Counted from the first letter of the stretch, positions 14,995 through 24,355 are shown. The stretch is DNA of 64,000 nucleotides from Chloroflexota bacterium (GCA_018606645.1 JAGVRI010000004.1:62001-126000), one strand, 5' to 3'. Numbers and translations: made by a program. Notes: generated by a model not told the origin, from the letters alone.

Positions 14995-16202
14995 CCAACC
15001 TCCAAAGCGGCCTCGATCAAGGCAATCACCTGCTCCGCCCGCCTGGTCCACGAGTTCTGCCGCGCTGCCGCCAGCCGTTGCGCACGCAAGGTATCGTCCC
15101 GTTCTTCCAGCGCTGCCGCCACCTGCCGCTCGAATTCGTCCGCGCCCCGGGCAATGCGTACCAGGCCGTCGAAAGGCCGCACGGCCGGAATATCGGTGGC
15201 AACGATCGGCTTGCCGGTGGCCAGGTATTCATATAGCTTGAGCGGGGAACAGGCGGCGTTGAAAGGGTCGCTGGCCGTATAAGGCAGCAGACAGACGTTG
15301 AACATGCGCATCTGCGCCGGCAATTCCTGATACGGCCTGGGCCCTGCCAGATGAACGTTTGGGGCCGCGACGAACTCCTGGTATGCGGAATCACGGCTCA
15401 ACTCGGCGCTGTGCTCCTGCGGGCCGATCAGCACCAGGCTCCAATCGGGGTGAGAAGCTGCCAGGCGGGCAAGCAAGGCAAAATCGAGCCGGGGGGTGAT
15501 TTTGCCGGTGAATCCCAGAACCGGCCTAGCATCCTGCCAAATCGGGCTTGGCTCTCCTGGCACAGCCTGGACAAAGTGTTCGAACTCCACCCCATTGGGT
15601 ACCAGGTGCACCTGCCGGGCCCGGCCCTGCAGCGCTTCTCGCAACCGCTCCGAGGCGGCCAGGACCAGATCCGCCCGCCTCAGGATGGCGGCCTCGCGGC
15701 GCTGCAGATCGGCCAGACGACGCCCCCGCGCCTGGCTCAGATAATCGTCATAGCAGTCATAGACCAGCAGCCGCTCTCCGACCAATCCCGCGTCTTCCAA
15801 CTGGTAGGGGTGGTGAATCCAGGCGACCAGGCGGTCGGTGCGAAAGGACAGCCGCTTCAGGACGCGGCCCAGCAGCGCCTGTACCAGGCGGCGGTTGAGC
15901 GCGGTCAGCCCAGGGATGCGCGCAGCGATGACGTTGTGGAGCAGGACCGCCGGCGTGTAGAGGAACAGGTTCGGGGCCGCCTGGCGCAGCCCACGCCGGC
16001 CGCGCAGCCACTCGATATATTTCTGCCGGGTGCGCACTGGGCCGGTCCAGGGGCAGACAGGGCGCTCCACGGCCAGCAGTCGGGATCGGCCCGCCAACTG
16101 CCGCGCCAGTTCGGCGATAAGAAAGTGCTGGCGGTTGCGCTGGGTCGTGGCGCCCCAGTCGGCGTCGAGGAAGATGACGAAATCAGCCTGTTCGAGTCTC
16201 AT
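14991..16202 (-). CDS. GT4-type glycosyltransferase (TuaH-like)
   Basis: 403 residues, GT-B fold. It begins ADFVIFLDADWGATTQRNRQ and contains YDCYDDY, ADLVLAASERLREAL and VPNGVEFEHF at the end of the first domain. The second domain has VLGFTGKITPRLDFALL, LVLIGP, LLPYTASDPFNAACSPLKLY and GKPIVATDIPAV. This layout is that of bacterial GT4 proteins near TuaH and exopolysaccharide transferases. It overlaps the downstream gene by 4 bp (ATGA). It is related in architecture to the next gene upstream (16231-17433), suggesting an old duplication. Sugar specificity is unknown. Confidence 0.86.
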   Translation of the reverse strand: MRLEQADFVIFLDADWGATTQRNRQHFLIAELARQLAGRSRLLAVERPVCPWTGPVRTRQKYIEWLRGRRGLRQAAPNLFLYTPAVLLHNVIAARIPGLTALNRRLVQALLGRVLKRLSFRTDRLVAWIHHPYQLEDAGLVGERLLVYDCYDDYLSQARGRRLADLQRREAAILRRADLVLAASERLREALQGRARQVHLVPNGVEFEHFVQAVPGEPSPIWQDARPVLGFTGKITPRLDFALLARLAASHPDWSLVLIGPQEHSAELSRDSAYQEFVAAPNVHLAGPRPYQELPAQMRMFNVCLLPYTASDPFNAACSPLKLYEYLATGKPIVATDIPAVRPFDGLVRIARGADEFERQVAAALEERDDTLRAQRLAAARQNSWTRRAEQVIALIEAALEVG

Positions 16203-16230
16203 GGTGCACTTTCAACCAACTGCGATGGGA

Positions 16231-17433
16231 CTAAGTGGCTCGATCACGGGCCTGCTTGTCCCGCAGGCATTGGTCTACCAACGCAGATATCTGCTCGACC
16301 CGCCGATCCCATGTATTCTCCTGGGCGACAGCCACTCGCTGCTGGACACGCTCCGGCGAATCTTCCTCCAAGGCTCGCGCAATGCCCTGCACGAAGTCGG
16401 CCGCCGAATCAGCGAAGTATACCACCTCTTGGAAGATCAACAGCTCCCGCAGTCGGACGCTCACCACTGGTTTGCCAGCAGCGAGATACTCATGAAGTTT
16501 CAGAGGATAGCTGGTGCTCACATGCGTCGTGAGATCGTACGGCAGTAGAGCCACGTCACATGCTTTGAGGTATGCTGGCAGTTCCTCCAGCCTCTTCTGG
16601 CCGAGGAAATGGACATTCTCCAACTTGCGCAGCTCGCGGATGTGCTTGCTCTCTCCCAAACGATCCGGTCCGACCAAGACGAGGTGCCAATCCGGACGCG
16701 CATTTGCCACATCAAGAAGCAACCCGGTGTTCACTTGAAAGCCGAGCAATCCAACATATCCGATTCGCGGACGAGGAACTCTCTGGACGTCGTCAGGCAA
16801 CGGCAGGTCAGGATCCAAAGCCTTTTGAAAGTGAGCGAAATCAACCGCATTTGGCACAAAATAGGTCTGAGCGTTTAGTGATTTCCGTCGCTCTGCCTGG
16901 GCCGAGGATGAGGCAAGAATCAAGTCGGCCTTCCGGCAGAGTTCTCGATCACAACCCTCGATAAAACCTTTAAGGTGCCTGTGAAATGGATAGTCGCCAA
17001 GCTCATCATACACATGGTAACACACCAGCTTTTCATCCAACCTGCCCACTAACCCCGCGTGCCACGGATAATACAACCACAGAATAGGTGCTCGAACCTC
17101 CAATAGGCGCATGGCGTGGTGCAAAACCTTGGCCAGAATGCGGTTGTTGATTGGCGTGATGCAACGAGCCAGGTTGGAGCTGAATATACCGAAAGGCAAG
17201 GATGGAGGTGGTTCGATGATCCACAGGTTCTCGCGTACCTGCTGGATATGAGGAGCTACCAACTGGCGCAGCCTCCTTGCGCGGTCTTGTACGATGCCGT
17301 ACTCGGAGTTTCGTTGTGGCTCTACGAACAGCACGACATTGTGCATGGCCAACCTGGACATGATTTGCTGTCGGTTCCGCCACAGCGAGTACCAGGAACT
17401 GGGGGAGAGGCACAGGATGGTTTCACCCTTCAT
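16231..17433 (-). CDS. GT4-type glycosyltransferase (TuaH-like)
   Basis: 400 residues with the same architecture as its downstream neighbour: ILCLSPSSWYSLWRNRQQIM, VLFVEPQR, CYHVYDEL, ADLILASSSAQAERR, YFVPNAVDFAHF, RIGYVGLLGFQVNTGLLLDV, LVLVGPDR, LLPYDLTTHVSTSYPLKLHE and GKPVVSVRL. The first domain, which recognises the acceptor, is more divergent than the second. The start lies 9 bp after the upstream gene's stop codon. It is part of the same minus-strand operon. The donor sugar is not predictable from sequence alone. Confidence 0.85.
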   Translation of the reverse strand: MKGETILCLSPSSWYSLWRNRQQIMSRLAMHNVVLFVEPQRNSEYGIVQDRARRLRQLVAPHIQQVRENLWIIEPPPSLPFGIFSSNLARCITPINNRILAKVLHHAMRLLEVRAPILWLYYPWHAGLVGRLDEKLVCYHVYDELGDYPFHRHLKGFIEGCDRELCRKADLILASSSAQAERRKSLNAQTYFVPNAVDFAHFQKALDPDLPLPDDVQRVPRPRIGYVGLLGFQVNTGLLLDVANARPDWHLVLVGPDRLGESKHIRELRKLENVHFLGQKRLEELPAYLKACDVALLPYDLTTHVSTSYPLKLHEYLAAGKPVVSVRLRELLIFQEVVYFADSAADFVQGIARALEEDSPERVQQRVAVAQENTWDRRVEQISALVDQCLRDKQARDRAT

Positions 17434-17442
17434 GGTTGCCCA

Positions 17443-18582
17443 TCACTGGCCAGTGAACTCGGCCAGCATCGCTTCCAACCGCCTTCCCACCTGCTGCCAG
17501 GAGAATTCCCGCTCCACCCGCCGCCGGCCGTTCTCCCCCAGCCGGCGGGCCAGGTCGCGGTCGGTCAGCAGGCGGAGGATGCACCGGGCAATGGCGTCCA
17601 CATCATTGGGGTCTACCAGGAGCCCCGTTTCCCCATCAATCACCGCATCGGCTGTGCCGCCGCTGCGTCCTCCGATGACCGGCTTGCCGCAGGCGTTGGC
17701 TTCCACAAACGAAATACCAAATGTCTCCATATCACCAGTGCTTTTGACCTCATAAGAGGGCATCACTACTAGATCGGAAGCGCAATACAAAGCCGGCAAC
17801 CGGCTGTTCTCCACATATCCCAGGAACCGGACATAGTGACGCAATCCGAGTTCTTCGCACAACGATTCTAGATGCTCGCGCTCTTCCCCATCACCCGCGA
17901 TCAGGTAGGTGATGTTCGGCACGACGGCGAGCACCTGTGGCAGGGCGCGCAACACGCCGGCCACGTTCTTTCTGGCCACCAGCCGGGCGGTCGTGAGCAG
18001 TACCCGGCGGCCGTCGAGTCCATATTCCTGTCGGACGGCAGAGGTATCCACATCCGGGTGAAAGTGAACGGGATCCACACCCGGATTGAGTACCTCCACC
18101 GGCCCTTGATATCCCATCTCGCGGATGCGGTCAGCGGTAAAGCGGCTGTTGCCCAGCATGGTAGCGGCATTGTCTATGAGCAGACGGGCTACGTATCGGT
18201 CTGCTTTCGTGCTCACGCTGTACCTCAGATCATTGCCATGCGACAGGATGACATAGGGCACACCCGCCAGCCTGCGCAATAGCCAGGCGCCCAGGGCGTG
18301 GGTGGTCATGAAGTGACCGACGAACACGACCTCGTAGCGATTGCGACAGTGCAGCCTGATTATCCGCCACAGGGGGCTAAGCGATGAGAACCGCCGAAGG
18401 TTCGCATATCGGTGGACGTGATAGGGTTGCCCATGATCCGCTGCCTTCGGCATCCCCTCACCAACCGTCAAGATGTCCACTCGATGCCCGAAGCAAGCCA
18501 GTTGGGTGCAGATGTGGTGAAGAAACAAAGCAACGCCGCCTGGGTTAGGAAGAAAGTCGGGAGCTAAGACAAGGATCTTCAC
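17443..18582 (-). CDS. GT4-type glycosyltransferase
   Basis: 379 residues. It is a standard GT4 enzyme: ILVLAPDFLPNPGGVALFLH with the glycine-rich acceptor loop, ILSHGNDLRYS, NSRFTADRIREMGY, VLNPGVDPVHF, LLTTARLVARKNVAGVLRAL, YLIAGDGEERE, VRFLGYV, and VMPSYEVKSTGDMETFGISF with VEANACGKPVIGG (E-x7-E). The start is the GTG at 18582 with GGGAGA upstream; it overlaps the ligase stop as GTGA. The annotatable open frame runs 65 codons further but lies inside the ligase gene. The D-x-E-T-F-G-I-S-F-V-E loop suggests a retaining transferase using an NDP-hexose. Confidence 0.9.
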   Translation of the reverse strand: MKILVLAPDFLPNPGGVALFLHHICTQLACFGHRVDILTVGEGMPKAADHGQPYHVHRYANLRRFSSLSPLWRIIRLHCRNRYEVVFVGHFMTTHALGAWLLRRLAGVPYVILSHGNDLRYSVSTKADRYVARLLIDNAATMLGNSRFTADRIREMGYQGPVEVLNPGVDPVHFHPDVDTSAVRQEYGLDGRRVLLTTARLVARKNVAGVLRALPQVLAVVPNITYLIAGDGEEREHLESLCEELGLRHYVRFLGYVENSRLPALYCASDLVVMPSYEVKSTGDMETFGISFVEANACGKPVIGGRSGGTADAVIDGETGLLVDPNDVDAIARCILRLLTDRDLARRLGENGRRRVEREFSWQQVGRRLEAMLAEFTGQ

Positions 18583-20129
18583 TGGAAACGATCTCCCGTT
18601 GGCGTTGCCATGTTGACCATAGCTATACCACCTAACCCCAGTAGAGCGGCAAGCGGCAAAATGCCAAAGATGTAGGTCAGCTCCCTGAGATAGACCACCG
18701 ACCATGCCATCATGACCCCCAGGGTACCCATGCCGCCAAGGATCATAGCTCGCCACAGCCTCACGGATAAACGCCAATCCGTTAACGGCGCAAACCTACC
18801 CCCTGGCTCGTCGCTCCAGCCAGTGACCACGGCCAGCCCAACGGTCGTCCAAAACGCCATCGCTGTCTTCCAGTCACGGACCGAATCGTTAACCACACCA
18901 TCTACCAAGAAGGCTAGAAGCCCGAGCAAGCTTCCTAACGCAATGCCCTTCCGACGCCTGTCCAAGGACCGAATCAAGGTCGAGCAGGCGCGCCAGCCGG
19001 CCAGAACGACCACGCTTAACATGCTGAGCAGGCCTGCTGCTCCGTGCTTGTAGAGCATGATGATGTACCAACTGTGGGCATGTCCCCATCGTGTGATCTC
19101 TATCTCCTGCCCCCAGCCCAACAAAGGCCGTTCGAGGAACCTCGCCATGCCCTCACGCCACAGCCAGAGCCGCGTCTGGTAAGAACGGTACAAGTCTGCG
19201 GTTTCAGTTCTGTGCCAACTCAGCAGGAACCCATTAGGCAACCATCGATCTCCCCCTGTCACTAGCGCGACGATTGCGCCAAAGAGTAATACCAGCAAAG
19301 CAATTCCAACCGATTTAGTTCTCCCGTCCCTCTCACCCAGCAGGTACAGAAGCGTACTGGCCAGAGTGGCGACAGCAGCTCCTAGAGTGGCACTCCGACC
19401 ACCTGTGGCAGAGATCGTGTAAAACAACAGGACAGCGGACACACCGAGCATCGCGCGTCGCCATAACCTGGAATCATAGAGAAACAACCCTAGCGACAGC
19501 GCATACGGATAGCTCAGCATCGCGCCAAAGTAGTCGGGATTAAACGATGTGCCATACACGACCTGTATCATCTTGAGTTCTTCTTCCCGGTAGATAAAAT
19601 CGGCCAGACCGAGCTGGACAAGCCATTGGTAAACTCGGCCACCCGTATATGCGTCAGCAACACTGTAAATTGCAACAGCTACGCCGCCAAGTACAAATGC
19701 GATGCCCGCCTTGCTGGCTTCTTCCGCCGATTGTATGTTCCCTCGCACGGCATAATAAAACACCAGGAGCCACATCTCGACCTCTGCAATGGCAGCGAGC
19801 TTCGTTACGTCCCCCGTGGTAGCGCCGGAGATTAACACGATCACCAGGTACAGCGTTACCCAGAGATCCACCATCGCCTGGCTACCTTGCTGTGGTCTCA
19901 GAAACTGCTTGGCACAATACATGACAAATAGCACAAATGCAGCCAGGCTGACGAAGGAAACCCACACGGAACTGAACCACGGCAGAGTCAACTGGAAAGG
20001 GATCAGCGCAACCACCAGGTATACGCCCCAATGAGGGGCCTTCCATAGGAAGCGCATCAGGAAGAATCCCACAGGCACCAACACGAGGAGCATGAGGATC
20101 ACGATGGGGTTCTCTGACAGGGCGCTCAT
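18579..20129 (-). CDS. O-antigen ligase/polymerase (Wzy/WaaL-like) membrane protein
   Basis: 516 residues with ten or more hydrophobic helices. The large extracytoplasmic loop before the last helices contains RPLLGWGQEIEITRWGHAHS and MLYKHGAAGLL, equivalent to the G-x-G...H-N/S...G..G region of the O-antigen ligase family. Such proteins polymerise or transfer lipid-linked oligosaccharides outside the membrane. Starts and stops overlap both neighbours by 4 bp (ATGA upstream, GTGA downstream), so expression is tightly coupled. Whether it is a Wzy polymerase, matching the Wzz/BY-kinase, or a ligase attaching glycan to a carrier cannot be decided from sequence. Confidence 0.85.
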   Translation of the reverse strand: MSALSENPIVILMLLVLVPVGFFLMRFLWKAPHWGVYLVVALIPFQLTLPWFSSVWVSFVSLAAFVLFVMYCAKQFLRPQQGSQAMVDLWVTLYLVIVLISGATTGDVTKLAAIAEVEMWLLVFYYAVRGNIQSAEEASKAGIAFVLGGVAVAIYSVADAYTGGRVYQWLVQLGLADFIYREEELKMIQVVYGTSFNPDYFGAMLSYPYALSLGLFLYDSRLWRRAMLGVSAVLLFYTISATGGRSATLGAAVATLASTLLYLLGERDGRTKSVGIALLVLLFGAIVALVTGGDRWLPNGFLLSWHRTETADLYRSYQTRLWLWREGMARFLERPLLGWGQEIEITRWGHAHSWYIIMLYKHGAAGLLSMLSVVVLAGWRACSTLIRSLDRRRKGIALGSLLGLLAFLVDGVVNDSVRDWKTAMAFWTTVGLAVVTGWSDEPGGRFAPLTDWRLSVRLWRAMILGGMGTLGVMMAWSVVYLRELTYIFGILPLAALLGLGGIAMVNMATPTGDRFQ

Positions 20130-21184
20130 GTCCTCCTGAACCCCAAGATGTGGACGAGGATGTTTTTGATGGCCTGTGCCCAGCAACGTATCGGCCTACC
20201 TATCAAAGAGACCAACAAAGGCCGAAGAAACTCACTACGGCGCAACTGCAGAGGGCGCAGCCAAGCCGACTTTAGTAGATGTCGCCTGGCTGCCAAATAT
20301 CGCTTCTGGGAGTAGTAGTGTATGCCAAGAAACTTGTGGACATTCGCGTATGCCTGCTTCTTCCACTGCCGAAACTGATCTCCACGGCACGTATGCACAA
20401 ACAGCGAATCCAGAACCGCGAATTTTTCTTGCCCGGATCGCTCAAATTGAGAGTTCGTCTTCGTTTCCGGGTAAATTCTGAAGCTGGCTAACAAGGCGGG
20501 TACGTAGACTATTTTGAATCCTGTCAGTGCGATCCGCAGCCAGAGATCCCAGTCCATCACCAGATGCAAGTCTTCCTTCACCGCACCCACGGCGCGGAGG
20601 ACACTTTGCCGGAAAAACGCACTCTGCTGAGGAATGAACCACTGATTGCACACCAGCGGTTTCATGTCGAACGCTCTTGCCGGGCATGTCCCGATGAATC
20701 TGCCCTGGTCATCTATCTTCCGACAATCCCCGTATACCATCCCTACATCAGGGTGCGCTCTTAGAAATTCTGCTACCTTTCCCAGCGCGCCTGGCTCATA
20801 CGTATCGTCCGAATTCAACCAGGCCAGCACCTCCCCCGTTGCTCGTTCGAACCCCTTGTTAATCGCATGGCTCTGCCCCCGGTCCGGTTCGCTCACCCAA
20901 TAGGCCAGCCACGGCGCGTACTTGCGGATGATCTCCACGCTCCCATCCGTACTGCCGCCGTCTATGATGATATACTCCAGGTTGGGGTAGCCCTGCAGCA
21001 GCACCGAGCGGATGGTTTCTTCGATGAATTCTGCCTGGTTGTACGACGGCGTGACGATGCTCACCCGCGGCCAAGGGCGACCATCGGGCATGGTAGCGGG
21101 CAGTTGCGGGCTTTCTTCCGTCCACGGCCAGCCGGTGCGGCCCAGCGGCGGGGGCGGGAGTTCACTCAGGGTTGGGCAGGGCAT
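20126..21184 (-). CDS. family 2 glycosyltransferase
   Basis: About 352 residues. The N-terminal Pro-rich stretch (LSELPPPPLGRTGWPWTEES) followed by PRVSIVTPSYNQAEFIEETI, IIIDGGSTDGSVEII, ISEPDRGQSHAINKG-like VSEPDRGQSHAINKG and WLNSDDTYEPGAL is characteristic of a GT2 subfamily with a DXD equivalent NSDD. It is soluble or peripherally attached, with no clear membrane helices. The start chosen (ATG at 21184) gives the subfamily's usual N-terminus and overlaps the sulfotransferase by 23 bp; an ATG eight codons upstream is also open. Donor sugar is unknown. Confidence 0.87.
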   Translation of the reverse strand: MPCPTLSELPPPPLGRTGWPWTEESPQLPATMPDGRPWPRVSIVTPSYNQAEFIEETIRSVLLQGYPNLEYIIIDGGSTDGSVEIIRKYAPWLAYWVSEPDRGQSHAINKGFERATGEVLAWLNSDDTYEPGALGKVAEFLRAHPDVGMVYGDCRKIDDQGRFIGTCPARAFDMKPLVCNQWFIPQQSAFFRQSVLRAVGAVKEDLHLVMDWDLWLRIALTGFKIVYVPALLASFRIYPETKTNSQFERSGQEKFAVLDSLFVHTCRGDQFRQWKKQAYANVHKFLGIHYYSQKRYLAARRHLLKSAWLRPLQLRRSEFLRPLLVSLIGRPIRCWAQAIKNILVHILGFRRT

Positions 21185-22202
21185 GGATGGCCCTCCGTAT
21201 TGCAACAAGCACTGTACCTAATATACCGCGCTGTCGGAGCGATCTTTTGAGACGGATCGTACACGTCCTCCATTTCTTGTGCGTTTCGTGTGGCTTGTCC
21301 AACACTCGATTGAGCGGAAGGGTGGTCCACAGGCGGATTCGCTGAGGGCGACGCATCTCCAGCATGTGCAGCAGCTCTTCATATGCATATCCCATCCGAT
21401 TAACGATCTCTGGGCCTAGCATTCGTAGATAGTCATTTGCAAACCGCCACATCTGTGGTTCTTCAAGCGCCTGGATCCACTTTTCGGCATATTCCGCGAT
21501 AGGGCTTGCATGTGCGTAAACTTCTCTCTGGTCACCAAAGCGCCACTGCGGGAGGTCACGCTTTCCGTAGGTCACCATCTCCACTACAAACTCAAGACCC
21601 AATCGGCTACATATTCGCCGCATCTCGTCCTCTGGGCTGTTGACCAGTGATTCATAGCGGACAACCACGCCTTGGTCTCCCAAACGTTGCAGGCCCTCGA
21701 CAAGAAGTGCTGGAGCCCGAATCAGATCATGTCGGAAATGATACAGACCTAGCCAATTCTCCTCAACCCATGTCCTGACCACCGAGCAGAACACAGCCAG
21801 CGGATTGCGCAGCAGGATGATGTAATGGGCCTCTGGAAACGCATGGTAGAGCTCGGGAATGATGAAATAGTAACGCGGCGTCTTGTCCAAGAAATACGTT
21901 CTACCCGAATTCGCCAGGGCCTGTTCATACAAATAGGCATACATCCGGCGCACCCCCTCGAAGTATGCCTCCTCTCCGTCGGGTAACGCCTGAAGAAAGG
22001 TCCGCAAAGCATTCTGAGCTAGCCACCCGTTGTATTCTGCCTCATACCCATTGGGGCGCAGAGCATAGAAAGGGTGCAGCATCAGCCAGGGCTCGGATAG
22101 GGTGTGAATATGAGGATGGCATCCCAGGATCCGCTGCAGTAAAGTGGAGCCTGCGCGAGGTTGGGAGATCAGGAAGATCAAGTGTTCACCGAGTCTGTCC
22201 AT
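21162..22202 (-). CDS. sulfotransferase family protein
   Basis: 346 residues. The 5'-phosphosulfate-binding loop of PAPS-dependent sulfotransferases is clear at residues ~11-24 (SQPRAGSTLLQRIL), and the 3'-phosphate-binding stretch LRNPLAVFCSVVRTW is near residue 130, with KTPRYY and VVRYESLVNSPEDEM also family-typical. The enzyme would move a sulfuryl group from PAPS to a sugar hydroxyl. Within a capsule operon this predicts a sulfated polysaccharide, but the acceptor is an inference. The start is at the ATG at 22202, which overlaps the ABC ATPase gene by 17 bp; the longer open frame is not needed. Confidence 0.87.
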   Translation of the reverse strand: MDRLGEHLIFLISQPRAGSTLLQRILGCHPHIHTLSEPWLMLHPFYALRPNGYEAEYNGWLAQNALRTFLQALPDGEEAYFEGVRRMYAYLYEQALANSGRTYFLDKTPRYYFIIPELYHAFPEAHYIILLRNPLAVFCSVVRTWVEENWLGLYHFRHDLIRAPALLVEGLQRLGDQGVVVRYESLVNSPEDEMRRICSRLGLEFVVEMVTYGKRDLPQWRFGDQREVYAHASPIAEYAEKWIQALEEPQMWRFANDYLRMLGPEIVNRMGYAYEELLHMLEMRRPQRIRLWTTLPLNRVLDKPHETHKKWRTCTIRLKRSLRQRGILGTVLVAIRRAIHALPNPE

Positions 22203-23487
22203 TGTCCTTGTGATCCCATTTGTGCTTGACAACAAACAGTCCTCGTGAACGATCAAGCAGCAATCCACTTCCGTACACGTCCTGAGCTTGCACCTCAAAT
22301 TCCAGGATGCTCTCAAATCTCAGCATAAACTCGATCTGTTCACGGGCAAAACCAATGTCGACGTAGTAACGACCCGCCACAAGTGGCAAGGACTCTATCA
22401 AAAGGTCTACACAACCTTGTCGATAGAGCGATGCAATCTCATAACCACTGATAGGCATTGTACTCAACCGAATGATCTCTTGCCCATACAGATCCTTGAA
22501 ACTAACCATAAAGGCGGGTGATAGGAACTGGCGGCTGGCCGCGTACGTTATGCGAACAACGAGAGGATCACCAGTACGAGCCCCCGATCCCGGCTCTTTC
22601 GGGTTGAGAAGCTCGATCTTTGTGATCTCAAAACCATCTATTTGCTGCCCGTTGAGTACGCCCAAGTTAACCCTGTATCCTCTTTCGATACAGGCGTTTC
22701 CTTCGCTAATCTGCCGCGCCAAATAAGCGCTGGTAATGGCCGGACTATCCCCGATTAGTATGATTCTGCCTCCGTCAAATAGCATCGCCTTTGCACAAAG
22801 AGCATTAACCGCCCCCATATTATGACTCACAAACAACACCGTCCGCCCTTCCTTTGCCACGTCCCCCATCTTGCCCAGGCACTTTTTCTGGAAGGCCGCG
22901 TCGCCTACCGCCAGCACCTCGTCCACCAGCAGGATCTCTGGCTCCAGGTGGGCGGCCACGGCAAACGCCAGGCGCACGTACATGCCGCTCGAGTAGCGCT
23001 TCACGGGGGTGTCCAGGAACTTTTCGATCTCGGCAAAGGCCACGATCTCGTCGAACTTTTTGTCTATCTCGTGCTTGCGCATGCCCAGGATGGCGCCGTT
23101 CAGGTAGATGTTCTCCCGGCCGGTCAGTTCGGGGTGGAAGCCGGTGCCCACCTCCAGCAGGCTCCCCACCCGGCCGTGGATCTCGGCCCGGCCCTCCGTC
23201 GGCTCGGTGATGCGGGACAGGATCTTGAGCAGGGTGGTCTTGCCCGCGCCGTTGCGGCCAATGATGCCCACCACCTCGCCCTGCTTCACCTCGAAGGAGA
23301 CATCCTTCAGGGCCCAGATGGTGTTTTCTTGCCACGAATTGGACGAATTATTCTTTCTTCGTGCAACTCGTGAAATTCGTGGCCAAGCATCTACCAGCGC
23401 GTCGCGCAGGGTCTGGTAGCGCGCCTGCGGCCCGCCGATGCGGTAGCGCTTGGACAGGTGTTCCACGCGCATGGCAATGTCGGTCAT
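22186..23487 (-). CDS. wzt: polysaccharide ABC exporter ATP-binding protein with C-terminal carbohydrate-binding domain (Wzt-type)
   Basis: 433 residues. The nucleotide-binding domain contains Walker A GRNGAGKTT, the signature SSGMYVRLAFA, Walker B EILLVDEVLAVGD and the H-loop VSHNM. From ~residue 275 a beta-rich Wzt-C-like domain (VVRITYAASRQFLSPAFMVS) probably recognises the glycan terminus before export. Unusually, residues ~34-53 (including ARRKNNSSNSWQE) are encoded by a 58-bp palindromic repeat inserted in frame between the first strands of the ATPase, where relatives have a short variable linker. It pairs with the permease gene 18 bp upstream. Confidence 0.92.
   Translation of the reverse strand: MTDIAMRVEHLSKRYRIGGPQARYQTLRDALVDAWPRISRVARRKNNSSNSWQENTIWALKDVSFEVKQGEVVGIIGRNGAGKTTLLKILSRITEPTEGRAEIHGRVGSLLEVGTGFHPELTGRENIYLNGAILGMRKHEIDKKFDEIVAFAEIEKFLDTPVKRYSSGMYVRLAFAVAAHLEPEILLVDEVLAVGDAAFQKKCLGKMGDVAKEGRTVLFVSHNMGAVNALCAKAMLFDGGRIILIGDSPAITSAYLARQISEGNACIERGYRVNLGVLNGQQIDGFEITKIELLNPKEPGSGARTGDPLVVRITYAASRQFLSPAFMVSFKDLYGQEIIRLSTMPISGYEIASLYRQGCVDLLIESLPLVAGRYYVDIGFAREQIEFMLRFESILEFEVQAQDVYGSGLLLDRSRGLFVVKHKWDHKDNGQTR
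23329..23386. repeat. palindromic repeat inserted in frame in wzt
   Basis: GCCACGAATT at 23331-23340 is matched by its exact complement AATTCGTGGC at 23374-23383, with flanking TTG/CAA extending the dyad and further ACGAATT/TTCGTG pieces inside. The AT-rich core contrasts with the GC-rich gene around it. The reading frame continues through it without stops. Confidence 0.85.
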
Positions 23488-23505
23488 CGTTGATACGTTG
23501 GCACG

Positions 23506-24348
23506 TTATATAACATCGGCAAAGGTCTTTTCCATCCGCCGGAAGTAAAAGAGCCCGCTCACCAGCAACACCAGCACCATCCCCACCGAAACGACAAACA
23601 ACTCGTCCGGCGGCTCGCCGCCCAGCAGCGCCCAGCGAAAGCCCTGGATCACCCCCGCCATCGGGTTCAGGCCATAGAGGATCCGCCACGGGCCGCCGGG
23701 GATCAGCCCGGCCGAGTAGGCCACCGGCGAGGCATACATCCACGCCTGCACCAGGAAGGGGATGGCGTGTTGCACATCCCGGTACTGGACGTTGAGCGCC
23801 GACAGCCACAGCGACACCGCCAGCGCCGTGGCGAGCGCCAGCAAGATCAGCAACGGCAGGGTCAGCGCCGCCACGCCGGGGACCACTCCGTACCAGGCCA
23901 TCAGTCCGGCAAAGACCACCAGGGCGATGCCGAAATCCACCACCACCGCGCCCACCGCCGCCAAGGGGATGATCAGCCGTGGAAAGTAGACCTTGGTCAG
24001 CAGGTGGGCGCTGCCCACCAGGCTGGCGCCGGCCCGCTGCAGCGACCCGGCAAAGAGTTGCCAGGGCAGGAGGGCGGCGTAGCTAAAGAGCGGATAGGGA
24101 ATGCCCTCCGAGGGCAACCGCGCCAGCCGGCCAAAGATGACGCTAAAGATGACCATGGTCAACAGCGGCTGGAGCACGGCCCAGGCCACGCCCAGCGCCG
24201 ATTGCTTGTAGCGCACCTTCACGTCGCGCCAGGTGAGAAAGTAGAGCAGTTCGCGGTATTCCCACAGGTCGCGCAGGTTGAGCGCCGCCCAGCCGCGCGA
24301 GGGTTGGATGACGATGACGGGGGAATTCTGGATTTCAGACTTGAGCAT
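23506..24348 (-). CDS. wzm: polysaccharide ABC exporter permease (Wzm-type, ABC-2 family)
   Basis: 280 residues with six predicted membrane helices. The N-terminal cytoplasmic segment LRDLWEYRELLYFLTWRDVK and VRYKQSALGVAWAVLQPL are hallmarks of ABC-2 polysaccharide/teichoic acid export permeases (Wzm/TagG). Further motifs are VYFPRLIIPL, LSALNVQYRDV and ASPVAYSAGLIPG. It forms the membrane channel energised by the adjacent Wzt and carries undecaprenyl-linked glycan to the cell exterior. It sits 7 bp after the epimerase gene and is clearly in the same operon. Confidence 0.93.
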   Translation of the reverse strand: MLKSEIQNSPVIVIQPSRGWAALNLRDLWEYRELLYFLTWRDVKVRYKQSALGVAWAVLQPLLTMVIFSVIFGRLARLPSEGIPYPLFSYAALLPWQLFAGSLQRAGASLVGSAHLLTKVYFPRLIIPLAAVGAVVVDFGIALVVFAGLMAWYGVVPGVAALTLPLLILLALATALAVSLWLSALNVQYRDVQHAIPFLVQAWMYASPVAYSAGLIPGGPWRILYGLNPMAGVIQGFRWALLGGEPPDELFVVSVGMVLVLLVSGLFYFRRMEKTFADVI

Positions 24349-24355
24349 TTCGGCT

